This document shows, in pieces, positions 21,850 through 33,800 of a stretch of DNA of 64,000 bases (its first letter is position 1; every line of letters begins with the position of its first letter). The DNA comes from Nymphaea colorata. Lineage: Eukaryota > Streptophyta > Magnoliopsida > Nymphaeales > Nymphaeaceae. The DNA lies in NCBI RefSeq assembly GCF_008831285.2, contig NC_045150.1, positions 4,354,001-4,418,000 on the forward strand, read 5' to 3'. The position numbers and the translations under genes were made by a program. The notes under the pieces were generated by a model. That model was not told where the DNA came from, made no database searches, and worked only from the letters and a program-made list of their open reading frames with translations.

Positions 21850-24566
21850 ATGGAACCACCCACCTCATCTATAGAAACTCAGACGCCTGAGACAAGCAAA
21901 GGTAGGAGGCGAGAAAAGAAGCTGAAGCCGATGACACAGACACCAGCCACCCGTTGCACTCGGTCACAGGCTGCTCCAGATTGGAGTGTGGGTGAAATGC
22001 TTATTATGGTGAAGGAGATTATTGCCATTGAAGAGGATTCCCTGAAAGCACTTTCAAGTTACCAGAAATGGAAGATCATATCTGAAAATTGTGCGAATGG
22101 TGGTGTTGTCAGACCATCAAATCAATGCAAGAGGCAGTGGGAGTCCGTGTTTGGGCAGTACAGTAAGATCAAGGACTGGGAGTCTGAATCTCAGGATAAT
22201 TCATATTGGGATCTTTCTGATGAGCAGAAGAAGGAATTTGAGCTTCCGGTGGGGTTTGATAAGGAGATATATGGAGTGATACGTGACTTTCTGATTGCTC
22301 GAGAGGAAAAATCCGATTCTGAGTCACTGAGTGAATCCGATGCTCCTGTCAAAAAACTTGGGAGGACCACACAGGCTGCTTTTGTAAAAACTAGTAAGGG
22401 GGATTTTCTGCTTGGTGTATTTGTTATGTGCATTTGCTAACTGTCGATTTATGTGCATCAAGTTTAAGTATTTTCTAATCTAAGAATAGAAGAAAGAAAG
22501 ATCATAACAAAGATGTCAATGTAATATACTTTAGCTTCTCCGGCAAATTTTGTTTGTCCTGCTTTGGCCGCAGTTCTCATCAAATTATTGTCAGATTATA
22601 CTTTGAGATCTTTATGCGTTTATTATATATTTGGTTTGATCAAAGAGGCAAACCTAGTCTGCATCAGTTGAAGTAGCAGGAAAAGAAGAGAAGCATAATG
22701 AGAAATTGGAAGAAGAACAACTTTAAGCAACGTTTGGGTGGTAATCGAACCTCTTATATATGCATGCCTTTATTGTCATAGAAAAATAACTTTCAATAAA
22801 ACACTTCTATCTTCATTTAGTTTCTGCGAATAAATTGTTGGTCAATACAAAGAAGTGAGATTTGGATATGCATGCTTGTTCTAAGATGCGCTGAAAAGGA
22901 ACATATTTGTTGATGTCTATTTTCCGAAGATGACTCTCCTGAAGTGTTGGACACGAATAGCTTCGCTAGGTTTAAGCATAACACTCACCGTTTGATTGCC
23001 TTGTGTCCTAGCCAATCCCAAATAACCTGATTTCTTTAATATGTATGACCACTGACAGGCCTGCCTAATGCACTGTCCAACTAGAGACATGCGGTTCTAG
23101 GAAGAAAGTATTCCTACTAGTAGTTTTGAAACTGACTAGTAGTCCACAAACTTAGCTAGTAACTCTTGAATAAAACTAATCATATTCCTGCTGCTAGTAG
23201 TTTTCAAACGTAGCTACTAGCTCATGAATGAAACTAGTCACTGAGTGAACAGATGCTTCTGTCGAAAATCTTGGGAGGACCACACAGGTTGTTAAACCTA
23301 GTAAAGGGGATTTCCTGCATGATATATTTTCTGATAAGCATTTGTTATCTGCTGTTTATGTGCATCAAATTTGATTATAATCTATCTGAAAAAAAAAAAA
23401 AACAAAATAATGGTAACAAAGATGTCTGTCTACTCTATTCTAGGTTCTGATTGTTCTAACGGAGGTTCTGTGTTGGCAACGTTTCATCAAAATATTGTCA
23501 CACATGTCTTCGAGATATTTGTCACATCTGTTATATATTTTGTTAGATAAAAGAAGAAATGTAGTCATGTCTGTTGAAGTAGGTGAAAAACCAAAAAAGC
23601 ATTTTCAGGAAATGGAAGAAGTCTGTTTGGTCGGTACTAGGACCTCCTACATGTCCATGTGTTTATTGTTATTGAAACATAACTTTAAGCATTGGACATT
23701 TGAGACAGAATCACTTTTTTCTTCATTTTAGCTTCTGAGAATAAATTGTCAGGAAGATGAAGAATGATATTTGGATATACGTGCTTCTAGTAAGATGCAT
23801 ACTAAAAGGAACATGCATGTTATTAACTCCTGAACTGTTGGACAGATGTAGTTTCCCTGGTATGCTTAACCCTCAATGTTTGATTTCCTAGACGATCCCA
23901 GATAGTCTGATTTGTGTAATGTGATAGGGCATTGACAGGCCTGCCTAATGCTGTCATCCAACTAGAGCCATGTGTTTGTATGAAGAAAGCAGTCTTGGTA
24001 CTGGTAGTTGTCAAACAAAAGAAGTAGTTCCTCTACTACTAGTAGTTTTCAAACTTAGCTAGTAACTCATGAATAGAACTACTCATATTTTTACTACTGT
24101 TAGCTGTCAAAATTAGCTTCTAGCTCATGAATAAAACTATTTGCGACAAGTGTTTTTTTTGCCTTCTTTCATGTCATGCAATTCTACAAACAATTTCCCT
24201 GAATTCTTCTCTGTAGTTATTTCTAGTTTCTTCTTGCAAGGGCCAAAGATTAAAGTTCAAGGACTATCACATTCCTTGGAAGGGTCAGATAGAGAAGGTC
24301 AAGGAAATCCACCTGCGAGCAAAATAGAAAGGGAACAGGAAATTACTGCTAAACTAAAGGAGAACTGTGAACATATTGATGCAATTCTTCAAGGTAAAAT
24401 TGCGAAGATTGATGATGGTTTTTCCTCATTGGATGTAGAGAGGGGAAGTGTAACACAGACTGGATTCAGAAGACAGCAAGGTGATGAGCTTGTAAAAGTT
24501 CTTGGAGGATTGGTCAACACCTTGAACCTGTTTGTAGATTTATGTACATATGACAAGCTAAAATAG
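21850..24566 (+). CDS. Trihelix (Myb/SANT-like) DNA-binding protein, two recognisable coding parts
   Basis: The first exon starts at 21850 with MEPPTSSIETQTPETSK, then a basic patch (GRRREKKLK) and a Myb/SANT-like trihelix domain at about residues 45-135: DWSVGEMLIMVKEI, ALSSYQKWKIISENCA, NQCKRQWESVFGQYSKIKDW, YWDLSDEQKKEF and LPVGFDKEIYGVIRDF. The spaced tryptophans and the QCKRQWE helix are typical of trihelix factors, which bind DNA in the nucleus. The last exon (about 24240-24566, after a TTGCAAG acceptor) reads GPKIKVQGLSHSLEG, KLKENCEHIDAILQGKI and RRQQGDELVKVLGGLVNTLN, ending LK and stop; this is a likely helical dimerisation tail. The exon 1 donor is uncertain because the exon end lies in a 914-bp tandem duplication. 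The best donor is ACACAG|GTTGTT in the second copy; the first copy has GC at that place. Reading on without splicing gives a 196-residue protein ending at 22440. The specific orthologue is not known. Confidence 0.8.
22323..24141. repeat. 914-bp tandem duplication inside the trihelix gene
   Basis: Copy A (22323-23236) and copy B (23237 to about 24141) align end to end: GTCACTGAGTGAA, CTTGGGAGGACCACACAG, AAGGGGATTT(T/C)CTGC, TTTATGTGCATCAA, GACAGGCCTGCCTAATG and GCTCATGAAT(G/A)AAACTA occur in both in the same order. Each copy ends with a smaller, roughly 60-bp internal repeat (TAGTAGTTTTCAAAC...AACTCATGAATAAAACTA). Moderate divergence shows the event is not recent. Copy A keeps the exon end used in the longest frame, and copy B has a shifted frame there. 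Confidence 0.88.
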
Positions 24567-26394
24567 CTTTCTTGGTAAAGTAAATTTGATCTAGTCATCC
24601 CTGTTTCTGGACAAACACAGAGTCATCCTTTTTTGCCTTCTTAGTTTCTTTATGTTCTTGCCACTGTTGCGGAGAATGCAGTGATGAGATTATCATGAGT
24701 ATGATCTAATTTGCTAAGTAGCTGACTTTAAGAGAAACCCCAAGAACCATAACTGTCTGCCCTAGATAATTTTGCTTTTCATATGTAAAGACTTGACAGG
24801 ATCATTACAATATGGGTGAGCTTGTGTTGTTATTGGGGATTCAGCTATTAGTTTATAGAATGCCTTTAAATGACATCAAGATGGAAATGCTCATTCTTTC
24901 CCAAACTTGTTGCAGGTTTTGTTTTGAGATACTTGCATGGATTTCCAAATATCTTCCTTTATTTCTGTGCTTTTGCATAAGTTAACAATACTGGTTCACT
25001 TGTGCAGTTATTGCCTGGGGACTAGCGCAATTCTGAGATCGATGTATTTTTTTTGTTATTTTTAACATACATGAAATTTCTGGAATGAGTTGGATAAAAA
25101 ACAAAAGATAAAATATTCTAGAGAGAATAAGAAATAAAGAATTTGTTAGCTAGTCTTGTCAATGGTTTCATACTGTAGGAGGCGTCCCTGTAACCTTAGC
25201 ACGAAGAGACTGGGGTTTGTAGGTTGATTAAGGTTGAATCTGGCTGTTCTCATGAAGAGAAGTTAAAATAGCAAAACCAGAAAACCGAAAAAAGGGAAGA
25301 AGTTGAGATACAGTTTGCTGTAGATCAGCAGAATAAACTGTTTGCAGAAAGTGAAAAATGCTGTCCCAAGCATGAAGGCTCAGAGATGGTTGATGAACAT
25401 TTGAATTTCCAAGTCTGCCTACGAAGTACACAGATATATTGCAAATACTTGAGTATGTTGTTGGATGTTGGCTTGAAATGTTGCTCGTTGGATGAGTCTT
25501 AAGGCAGTTCAACGGCATAAGCTTTACCCTTTCTCTCCTACCCCTTTAATTTTGCAATCTCTAGGATGGATCATGTATTCTGTACGATAGCTTTGGCTAG
25601 AGTGGCAGATGGTACTTGTAGGTCATTGTATTGAAAATCAGTCTTTAAGTCCTTTAGATCCTTCAGTTGACATTCGCCGGCTTCTAAAGAAAAACGGAAC
25701 TCTTGGACTGAATGAGTTATTTTTTTCATTAAACATTGTTATGTAACTAGGGATGTCAATGGATCCAATTTGGATAGGATATATGAGAAATTGTTTCAAA
25801 AGGTTGGATATGGAAAAAAATTTATGTATCTGGTCAAAAAATCAAATTAGATGTGGATTTTCAAGTCTGGACATGTGGATATCTGATTGGTAAAGAATAT
25901 ATATGTGATTCAAATTCAATCCACTGTCGTGCAATTGGTTGTAAATAACATTCCCACAAACTATGGTTATGGTTCGTTGTTGTGATCAACTCATTTTGCT
26001 TGTTGCATCAATAGTTCTACATTTTCACTTGTATAATCAGTGGAATTTGATATCCCTTAGGGGCGTTTGAATGCTTGGTATTAAAACATTTCATACTTGG
26101 CTTTAGTGGGGAGGAACAAAGGTTCCACCTTCTACATTGCCCATGGGGTTTGAATAGCTGGAACTTTTGTTCCAGGCATTTCCAGATATCTTACTCAAAA
26201 TCATCGAGATTGGTCGATTTGAATGGCCTTTTCCAAACCACCTCAGGATGCAGCCAACATCTGAGACCATGGGAGACAGGCCCTTGCTCTTGGATAGGGC
26301 GAGGTACAAAAAGGGCTTCTTCAAGGAATTGGGATAGCAAAGGAAGGGACAGGGCCCTGATCACCTATATGAAGTTCAGGTACCAAAGACAGAT
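24567..26394. other. 3' flank of the trihelix gene, no further gene recognised
   Basis: AT-rich sequence that probably contains the 3' UTR. A phrase ATGTCAATGGATCCAATTTG near 25752 resembles dispersed plant repeats of the GGATCC type. A GGGGCGTTTGAATGCTTGGT motif near 26060 is typical of the edge of small dispersed elements. No domain was found. Confidence 0.5.
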
Positions 26395-26560
26395 TGGTCT
26401 GATGCTCTTTGTACAGCTTTTGTTTATCGTATGCCTACTCGTGTTCTTGGTGGACCCTATCACATTCTCAAACCTGATTCTCCTCCTGACTCTCTTGTAC
26501 CGTTAGTCTTTGGTTGTGTGTGTAAGGTTCCTGTGTTGGATGTCAAAAGGGAGAGCTCGG
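26395..26560 (+). pseudogene. Short fragment of a copia integrase
   Basis: The plus-strand frame reads WSDALCTAFVYRMPTRVLGG and, about 20 residues later, VPLVFGCVCKVPV. This order (WxxA...NRMPxxVLG...VFGC) is the conserved C-terminal core of Ty1/copia integrases. The rest of the element is absent, so it is an isolated relic. Confidence 0.55.
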
Positions 26561-27420
26561 CTTGTATGAAAAACACTTGTTCTGATTGGGGTGGGGCAAG
26601 GCTCGTGGAAGTTTCTGCATTGGAGCCATTGTCGTTGCTCACACCCAGAAGTAGGAGGGGCAGAGCCAGAACATTCTAGCTAAGGGGCACTACGTATAAA
26701 TTTTTTTATTTTTTAAGGGACATCAATGTATAAATGAGAAAATTTGATAAAAAATATCAAGATAAAAATATAAAACTTTCTGGACTTTGTGTGGGCAATT
26801 TCCCACACTTGGTACCCCACACCTCCCTCCGCCCCTGCCCAGAAGGCTATAACCAGATTGTTTGGATGACAAGTTTGCAACAGGTTCAACTGGAAGCCTG
26901 AATGGCATATTATTGTGCTTGTGGTTCTCAAGCCTGAAAGATGCACGATCACTACAACTACCAAGCCTGCTACCAGCCTGCGACCAGTTTCCAATCCTGT
27001 TTGGACCTGCTTTCTCATGAGAGGCTGCAGAATTTTAGACTTCTTCCTTGCCTTGGCAGATGCCTGGGAAACTTCTTCTTCAGCATTTAGGCGTGCCAGA
27101 GTCCAAGGACTATCTTTATATATTTATTCGGACGCTTCTTGGATGAATCATGAGTCATCATAAGACATTTTTTTGCTTGAAGATGACATACCAGCATCAG
27201 TTGAAACCACATCAAACTGGAAAAATTAATTGTCTTACAACCAAAGACAGAAAAATGGTTATTTCCGTTGCTCCCGTCCATAACAAATGAAAAATACATA
27301 CATAAAACAGAGCTTACTTTTCTCAGTATTAGACAGATCCCCTATCTGTTTCACTCTTTGTTCGATATTTTAATATCTGTTGATGATTTTTTGTTAAAAA
27401 AATGAAAACTACTGCAGTAT
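26561..27420. other. Non-coding DNA with GGGGCAGAG-type dispersed repeat debris
   Basis: GAGGGGCAGAGCCAGAAC near 26656 and the complementary-looking CCTCCGCCCCTGCCCAGA near 26824 bracket a T/A-rich core. This layout resembles other small elements with GGGGCGGAG edges at 59331 and 61319. No gene was recognised up to the gypsy LTR remnant. Confidence 0.4.
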
Positions 27421-28098
27421 TCTAACTCAACATTCTAATAATTCTTTTTGCATAATAAGTGCTACAAATATAAAGCTGAAATCAAATACCTCAATTATTA
27501 CAAATCATGAAGTTGTTCTCTTCTAATAATCCACTTCAATTTGTTAAACAACCTATCAATTTTCCTAAGGATGCATGTTTTTTGTAATCAAAGAAGTTAA
27601 TAATAATCACAGATCCTAAAATATATACTCATGCCAAATAAAAATAAAAATATATATAAAAATCTAAGAGTCATGTATTCTGTTATGCTAATTAAATAAG
27701 AAGACAAAGAAAAATTGAGAATAAATAGATAGAAAGTCTGATTGCTTAATTTCAACCCCAAACCCTTCTTCTCTCCTTTTCTCTCTCTCTCTCTCTCTTT
27801 CTCTCTCTCATGTTTTCCCTTTCTCCCCGCCTCATCTTCCTCAGTTCTCTCAACTTCACCCTCCGTCCTCGTGTTTCCCCTTCTTCGCTCCCTTCTTCCT
27901 CCCTTCAATCTCTCTCTCACTCTCTCCTCGGCGCTTTACTAGAACAGAAAAGGGAAAAAGGCGCAGATGGATTTCATACTCCTCAAAATAAGGAAAAAAT
28001 TTTAAAATCAACCGACCATTTTCACAAAAATTTCAAAACTCCTTTATTTCATTTTTTTCTTCCAAACAAGTCCTTTACTAAGAAATAAGGGTGTAACA
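27421..28098 (-). repeat. Truncated 3' LTR of the second gypsy element
   Basis: It aligns with about 39791-40621 of the 5' LTR: GCTGAAATCAAATA, GAAGTTGTTCT, CATCAATTTTCCTAA, CTCATGCCAAATAAAAAT, CCCCAAACCCTT, a CT-rich tract and GGTGTAACA in the same order. Homology stops near 27421, so about 1.7 kb of the LTR found at the other end is missing here. A (CT)n run lies at 27781-27809. Confidence 0.82.
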
Positions 28099-28109
28099 AT
28101 TCTTTCCAC

Positions 28110-29035
28110 CTACAACATCATCGAAATTTTTATTGCCCCAAGGAGAAAAAGATAAGGGTAGGTGGATCTCATGACATCCTCTCTTTCCCAAGTAGCATCT
28201 GCTTGAGATAGTTGTGTCCATTGCATTTTTACCAAAGATACCTTTCTCCTATGGATGTGTGAGCTCTTTCGGTTCACCACACATACAAGTCTAACTGGAT
28301 ATTTCAAATTGTCTTTCAATTGGATTGGTTGCTTTTTAAAATATGCTCGACATCATATATGTACTTCATCGATACCAATACATGGAATACATGATGCATC
28401 CTAAATAGCACTGGAGGTAGTCTTAGTTTATATGCCACATCACCAATCTTAGTTTAATCTTGCGCTGCTTTCGTATTCGTCTTGATCAATTTGATTTTTA
28501 TCAGTAGTTATTTGTACTATTTCTAACCCTCTTAGGCTTCTTCCCCAACCTCATCCTAGCACACCGACCACTATATACAGTCACATAGGGTGCCATATCA
28601 ATACTCAATTGGTAGCTATTGCTATATGCAAACTCTACGAAGGGTAGATGTACATCCCAAGAGCTTTGAAACTCCAATTCACAGACATATAACACATTTA
28701 ATATCTGAATAGTTCATTCAATCTAGCCATCTGTCTGTAGGAGGAAAGAAGTACTAAAGTTCAACTTGATCCCCATAGCCAAATGCAAACTAAGCCAAAA
28801 CTCTTAACATAAATCGTGAATCTCTATTAGACACTATTGACGCAAGAGCTCCAAACAATTGAATAATTTCATCAACAAATATTTGGGTCAATCTAGCAAT
28901 TGAAAAATTTCTTTTAATGGCTAAAAAATACATAGACTTGGTCAATCGATCTACTATCACCCAACTCTTGAGCTCACCAAAGAAGAAAGAAGGTGCCAGA
29001 AAACAGTGATCTCTATCGCAAAAAGCAAATGACAT
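28110..29035 (-). pseudogene. Integrase core and C-terminal part of the second gypsy element
   Basis: On the minus strand: SWVIVDRLTKSMYFLAIKR, IFVDEIIQLFGALASIVSNR (the second aspartate of the DDE triad is replaced in NRDSRF), then SSWDVHLPFVEFAYSNSYQ and MAPYVTVYSGR. The last piece reads VKMQWTQLSQADATWERED and MRSTYPYLF, the usual C-terminal end of these polyproteins just before the polypurine tract. Frames change several times. Confidence 0.85.
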
Positions 29036-29039
29036 TCAA

Positions 29040-29590
29040 TTGGAAAAAGATAAATTTAAGGAAGACATTATGCCTTAAATGTGTTGCCCAAAACCCTAAC
29101 CCTAAGGGCAAAGCATAAAGGGAAATAAATCGCAATATTTCCAAACTAAAAACATGGAGGAAGATGCCATCCGGCAGGCTGCACCACCTGTAGAGCTGGG
29201 ACGGCCTCTTTGGCCGAGGCAGCCAAGCGGAGAGTAGCAAGGTCCATCCTCACGTCGGCGGGTCTGTTGAAGGCCATAGACATCTGCCAAAATTCCACTC
29301 TATCCTCCCAAGAGTCCTCCGCCACGTCACGTTAAGAGCGATATCGATCCCTCATATAAGCAACACATAGAGATCAACAACAAACGGTGTGCCTTGAAAC
29401 ACGAGGGAGACGTTAGAGCATCCAAATCACATCATTTCTACTTGAGCTGAGAGGCAACCCTATCACAAAATCTTTCATAATGTCTCCCATTTTCACTCTT
29501 GTATATGTAGATTTTATAACAATCCAGCTGCTCACTGGTGTTCTACCTTAACTATATGATAAGTCAAGCACTTGCACACGTATTATGCTA
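29040..29590. other. Unassigned GC-richer stretch inside the second gypsy element
   Basis: It separates the integrase zinc-binding part from the core. The segment 29110-29440 has a different composition, with an open minus-strand stretch that I do not recognise (RVEFWQMSMAFNRP). It may be a small insertion in the element. Confidence 0.4.
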
Positions 29591-29599
29591 TCTTGAAAA

Positions 29600-29880
29600 C
29601 TTTTTCATGTCTGACCACCAATAATTTTCCTAAACTGTCCTATACATCATAGCATCACCAAGGCACATTGCATACTTGGAGGCATGTGCATCTTGTAAAA
29701 TTACCATTTTGAGCACTTCATTATTGGGTACACATAGTCTTTTCCCAAACATTAATATACCCTTTTCATTTACGACAAATTCTGGCTTTTCTCCTCTTTG
29801 CACTACATGAACAATTTACTACAACTTTTCATTTTGAGTTTGCAATTCTCTGATTGGATCGTATATAATAGGGTGTACTC
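29600..29880 (-). pseudogene. Integrase zinc-binding region of the second gypsy element
   Basis: The minus strand reads GILMFGKRLCVPNNEVLKM, VILQDAHASKYAMCLG, MMYRTV and ENYWWSDMKK, which corresponds to the H-H part of the HHCC zinc domain and the WW motif before the core. It lies directly after protease sequence, so the RT and RNase H domains that should come between are deleted. Confidence 0.8.
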
Positions 29881-29983
29881 GAAGTTGGGCACATATGACT
29901 TCCGCATTATTAATCACCAGTTCAGCCCTAAGAGATCACATTTTCAACAATAAAGCAATGAACACGTAAATCTGGCATTTACC

Positions 29984-30180
29984 CTAAGAAATAATGCATG
30001 CAGGATAAACCTTCCCAACTATCACCACATTCCCTAAGGGAGAGGTGTCTGCTAAATAAGGATGCAAGGTGTTGGGTTGCTGAATTAAATGAGCCACATC
30101 TCTAATTTGACCTTGAGTCGATGAGGACACACACATCAATATCAAAAAGAAAGCATTTACCAGAAATAACATTTGGGATA
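29984..30180 (-). pseudogene. Protease remnant of the second gypsy element
   Basis: The C-terminal half of a retroelement aspartic protease is readable on the minus strand: TSPLGNVVIVGKVYPACIIS matches the STPLG...VYPxC signature. The catalytic DTGA motif is not clearly preserved. Confidence 0.65.
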
Positions 30181-30333
30181 GCTACGACCTCTTGGATTGA
30201 CATGGTGAAGACTTGACCTCTACCCTGAGTTTTGGTCTCTGACAAGCTGGCTAGATGTTGTTGGACCTACATACCTGCTGTAAGTCGAAGTAGCTACACC
30301 TAAGGTCCGAGAAGATGAAATCGCCATTTTGCT

Positions 30334-30440
30334 TCATAGAAAAATAGGATAGTTCCTGCTGATGTGCCCCAACTGGTTGTATTCATAACACTCATGAGAT
30401 CCTTTCTGACATTCCCCTAAGTGTTTGCATTTCACATGAT
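30334..30440 (-). pseudogene. gag zinc-knuckle region of the second gypsy element
   Basis: The minus strand reads CKHLGECQKGSHECYEYNQ then LGHISRNYP, a CCHC knuckle in which two cysteines have become tyrosine. The frame stops being gag at 30441, where the copia element begins, and its upstream half resumes at 36193. Confidence 0.8.
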
Positions 30441-30475
30441 GATGCAAACTGGCGGTCTCATGGCGAAGTGGGAGA

Positions 30476-30819
30476 TGTTGGGTAGTGGTAGTGGCCAAGA
30501 GCCCTACCCATTCATCTCGTAACTGCAAGGGGGCCCACTTGCAGTTACGAGCTTTAATGCTCACCTAAAATCTCTCACTCACTATAACCACTGCTGGATT
30601 TGGGGAAAACCTAAGGGGCTGGCTATTTATATCCAGCGAGACTAAGTAATAAATGGTTGATTACATATGAGGAGCGCCTTAGAAGGAAACCCCGAAAACT
30701 GACATACTCTTCTACTTCCTCCTCTTCCTCTTGTGCTGTTTTCTCCAGGGACAATTTCTACATGGAACTAAAGCCGCAGGCGACTTGCAACTTCCGTTGC
30801 ATCGTAAGTTTCTCCAACA
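30476..30819 (+). repeat. Left (5') LTR of the copia-type element
   Basis: The short inverted ends TGTTGG and CCAACA define it. It has a TATA-like TATTTATATCC near 30626. Compared with the right LTR it has A for G at two positions near 30583-30590 and T for C at one position near 30723. Confidence 0.95.
30516..30551. promoter_or_regulatory. 36-bp near-perfect palindrome in the copia LTR
   Basis: CTCGTAACTGCAAG (30516-30529) and its exact complement (30538-30551) flank GGGGCCCA. The same palindrome is in the right LTR. It lies in the U3 portion, upstream of the TATA-like site, so a role in protein binding is possible but not shown. Confidence 0.6.
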
Positions 30820-30820
30820 G

Positions 30821-30832
30821 TGGTATCAGAGA
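30821..30832 (+). other. Primer binding site of the copia-type element
   Basis: TGGTATCAGAGA begins two bases after the LTR end and matches the initiator Met tRNA complement except at the last base. Confidence 0.88.
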
Positions 30833-30833
30833 C

Positions 30834-33800
30834 AGGTTCTACGAATACCAGTAAGTCTATATTCCGACTTTCAGTGATGCCTGTGATAACTATGAATGCA
30901 TGTCAAAGCCAGGGTTGTCGAGTTTCCTGTAAGCGAAATCCAACCCCTATGTCGTATGTGGTGCCGTGATGCATATGATGAATACTACCTGCACACATAC
31001 GAGTAAGTTTGTTTTTATCATGCTGTGTATCTCTGAATATGAAGCAGTCTATACAGAATGTACGAAGCATGCTAGTTAGAAAGACTCGAAGTTTTCCCAA
31101 GCTCAAACATATTAAATGATATTCTGTTTTTGAAATCGTACTTCTGTATCCTTGAGTCGTAAGGAGACGGAGGGAAAGAATTACCTCCGAGGATCAGCCT
31201 ATGATTTGAGCCTCTGAAAACTCTGTCTTTTCTTGCTTTAAATCGATCGTTGTTTGAGCGTTGTTCACCAGCCGCGACTCGCGAAGGGTCATTTTCATTC
31301 GTGCGCTCTCGACATGAAAAATGGAAGCCGGAGGGTCTTTGTTTGTCCTGCAATCTAGGCGATCTGAAATTTGGGTAAAGAGGGAGATTGACAGAAACAA
31401 AATCGAAATGTTCTGTCTCAACTTGTCAGTTCAGCACACGAAGACGCAGACGACAAGTCGTGGGAAATGGTGGGGAGGTTGAGAGCAAGGATTCCCAGCC
31501 CAGGAGTTACAGGCATATCGTCCTCGCCGCGACCCAAAACCCCAATCTGGTGGAAAAGGGCTTCCTCGCTGCTCGTCGGATAGCCGCTCTGAGCATCTTC
31601 CTCACAACAGGAAGAAGAGAAGGTTGTCATCCTCTCGGCAGCGCCGATGTTGGTACTGGCAGGGACGGCAGCGGAGGTGCGGTGCGGCGGACTAAACCCT
31701 CAGTTAGGGTTTCGCGAGAGGAAAAAGGAACTCTCGGGAGGAGAGAGAGAACAAAATCAAAAAATGAGAAAAAATCGTTCGAAAATGGTTTTTACAGTCA
31801 AAGTTTGAAAATTACATATTTAGTCCACCTTTTTTGCAACAGTTTCAAAAATGCTATCACATTTTGCAAGTATTATTGCCGCAGTGTTTTTGCATAAAAC
31901 GTTTTCAAGAAGAGGCTTGCGAAAGTTAATTTCAGTGAAAACTGGAAATTTTATAGGAAATTTCGTAACGGTACCTTCTTAGTTATCATAAATTGCTGAA
32001 AGGGGGTTACGGAAAATTCTTTTGCAATTTCTGCGGAAAACCGAGATTTATGTATAATTACGTACTGATACCCTTTGGCTTATTAAAATCGCTGAAAAAG
32101 GGTTCTGAAAATAATTTTGAAATATGAGAAGGGAACTCACGGTCTAAAATTTGAATATGAGTTTTCTTTGTTTTAAGTGATACTTAGAACGGTATTGGAG
32201 ATAATTGATATATTATTCTCCTTATTGATTTTTTTTATGTATTAATGTTCTATACTTGTCATAGAATTAGTTTAGAAATGACTACAAGAGTGGCAGCCTC
32301 AGGCAAATGCTGAAAATCGTCAGCATGTATGCTTATGCATTTTTGTTATTTTGTGTGTGCATGACCCAATGGCGCTATAAATGTTGTGTCGTATTTGGAT
32401 ATGGATATTATGTTGAAACATGTTTATATTAGATTTGAATTTGGATCCTCTTGTTGATATTATTGTGTGTGGATCCACATTGGTAAGATCTGAATCTAAA
32501 TAAACATTTGGATTTTTGCTTTGGATCTGATTGTTGCTTAAGATCCATATTTGTATTCAGTTTGAATCATGACATATTCAGATCTAAATTTGTTTGGATA
32601 TTGGTTAAAAATCCATATCCTGTTTATGTTGGTTCAAGTATATGTTATTATACTTGATTTATGAATATTCATCTTAATTTTGGGTCTATGCAGATATTAG
32701 ATATGACCAAAACTTTTGTTTTCAAAATCCATATTCAGTTGTTGAATTTGGATCTCACACTAAACGTTGCACTCTTTTGGAGCATTATCTGATTTGACTT
32801 GTTCAAGATCTATATTAGATCTAAACATATTATGATGAGCTTTGATTTTTAGATCTAATGGTTTTACAAGTTGTACTTTTGCAATGTGTAACACTAGAGT
32901 GCTAAAGATGAATTCCAGTTAGAAGGAATGATTATGTTATCGCATGTTGATATGCTAAGAGGTGTAAATCAACACTCTTAGACATGGTGAGATCCTTATA
33001 ACATTATGTTGGGTCGTGATACATTAAGATCCAAATTAACTTCGTTGAATCATTGGATCCAAATTCTCGTACTGTTACTAAACACAATATATCATGTTTG
33101 CTTTTTGGATCCAATGATATTGTGATATTTGTTGTCCTTTTAGATTCAAATCATTCTAGAGTGCTATTGAACAAGGCTTTATTTATTCCATTAATGAGGT
33201 GAACTTGTTTAAAAAATATATATTCAAGAGGTGTAATGTAACACTCTTGGACTGAAACCCGTATAACTTTGAATGTCTTGATTTAAAGACTTGCGTTATT
33301 TGCTCTTATGGGTGATGGATTAGTTTGGGTACAAACATACATCATCTCAAGGTAGAGAAATTTTTCTTGTTTCACCTTGTTCAAAAGTTGGACTATTGTT
33401 TAGATCCAAGCATGGTTATTGAAATCATAGTGCACAATACTTCATATGGATCATTTGTGTTTTTTAAATTCAGATTATTGTATTGTGGATATTGCTGATT
33501 GGATCTGAATTTCTATATTTGAACTAATGAAATCCACATTACGTAAAGTTTAGCCGCAGATCTAAACTGAATTGTTTGGATATGTGAGAATAATTCATAT
33601 CATGTTGTTTTAGTTCTAATATATGTTATCATGGTTGCCTTTGGATATGATCATACTGCAATACGTGTTGTCATTCTAGATCCAAAGGTTATTCTTGAAA
33701 ATCATTGAATAAAGCTTCATTTGCCTTTCTTTCTTAGGAAAATGAATTTGTTTTAATGCATACTCAAGAGATGTAATATAATACTCTTGAACCAAAATTA

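Noticed and set aside
31388-31897. 169-codon open frame in the copia interior as a gene
   Set aside because: No recognisable domain and no conserved context. It is noted only as an exon-like, GC-richer stretch.
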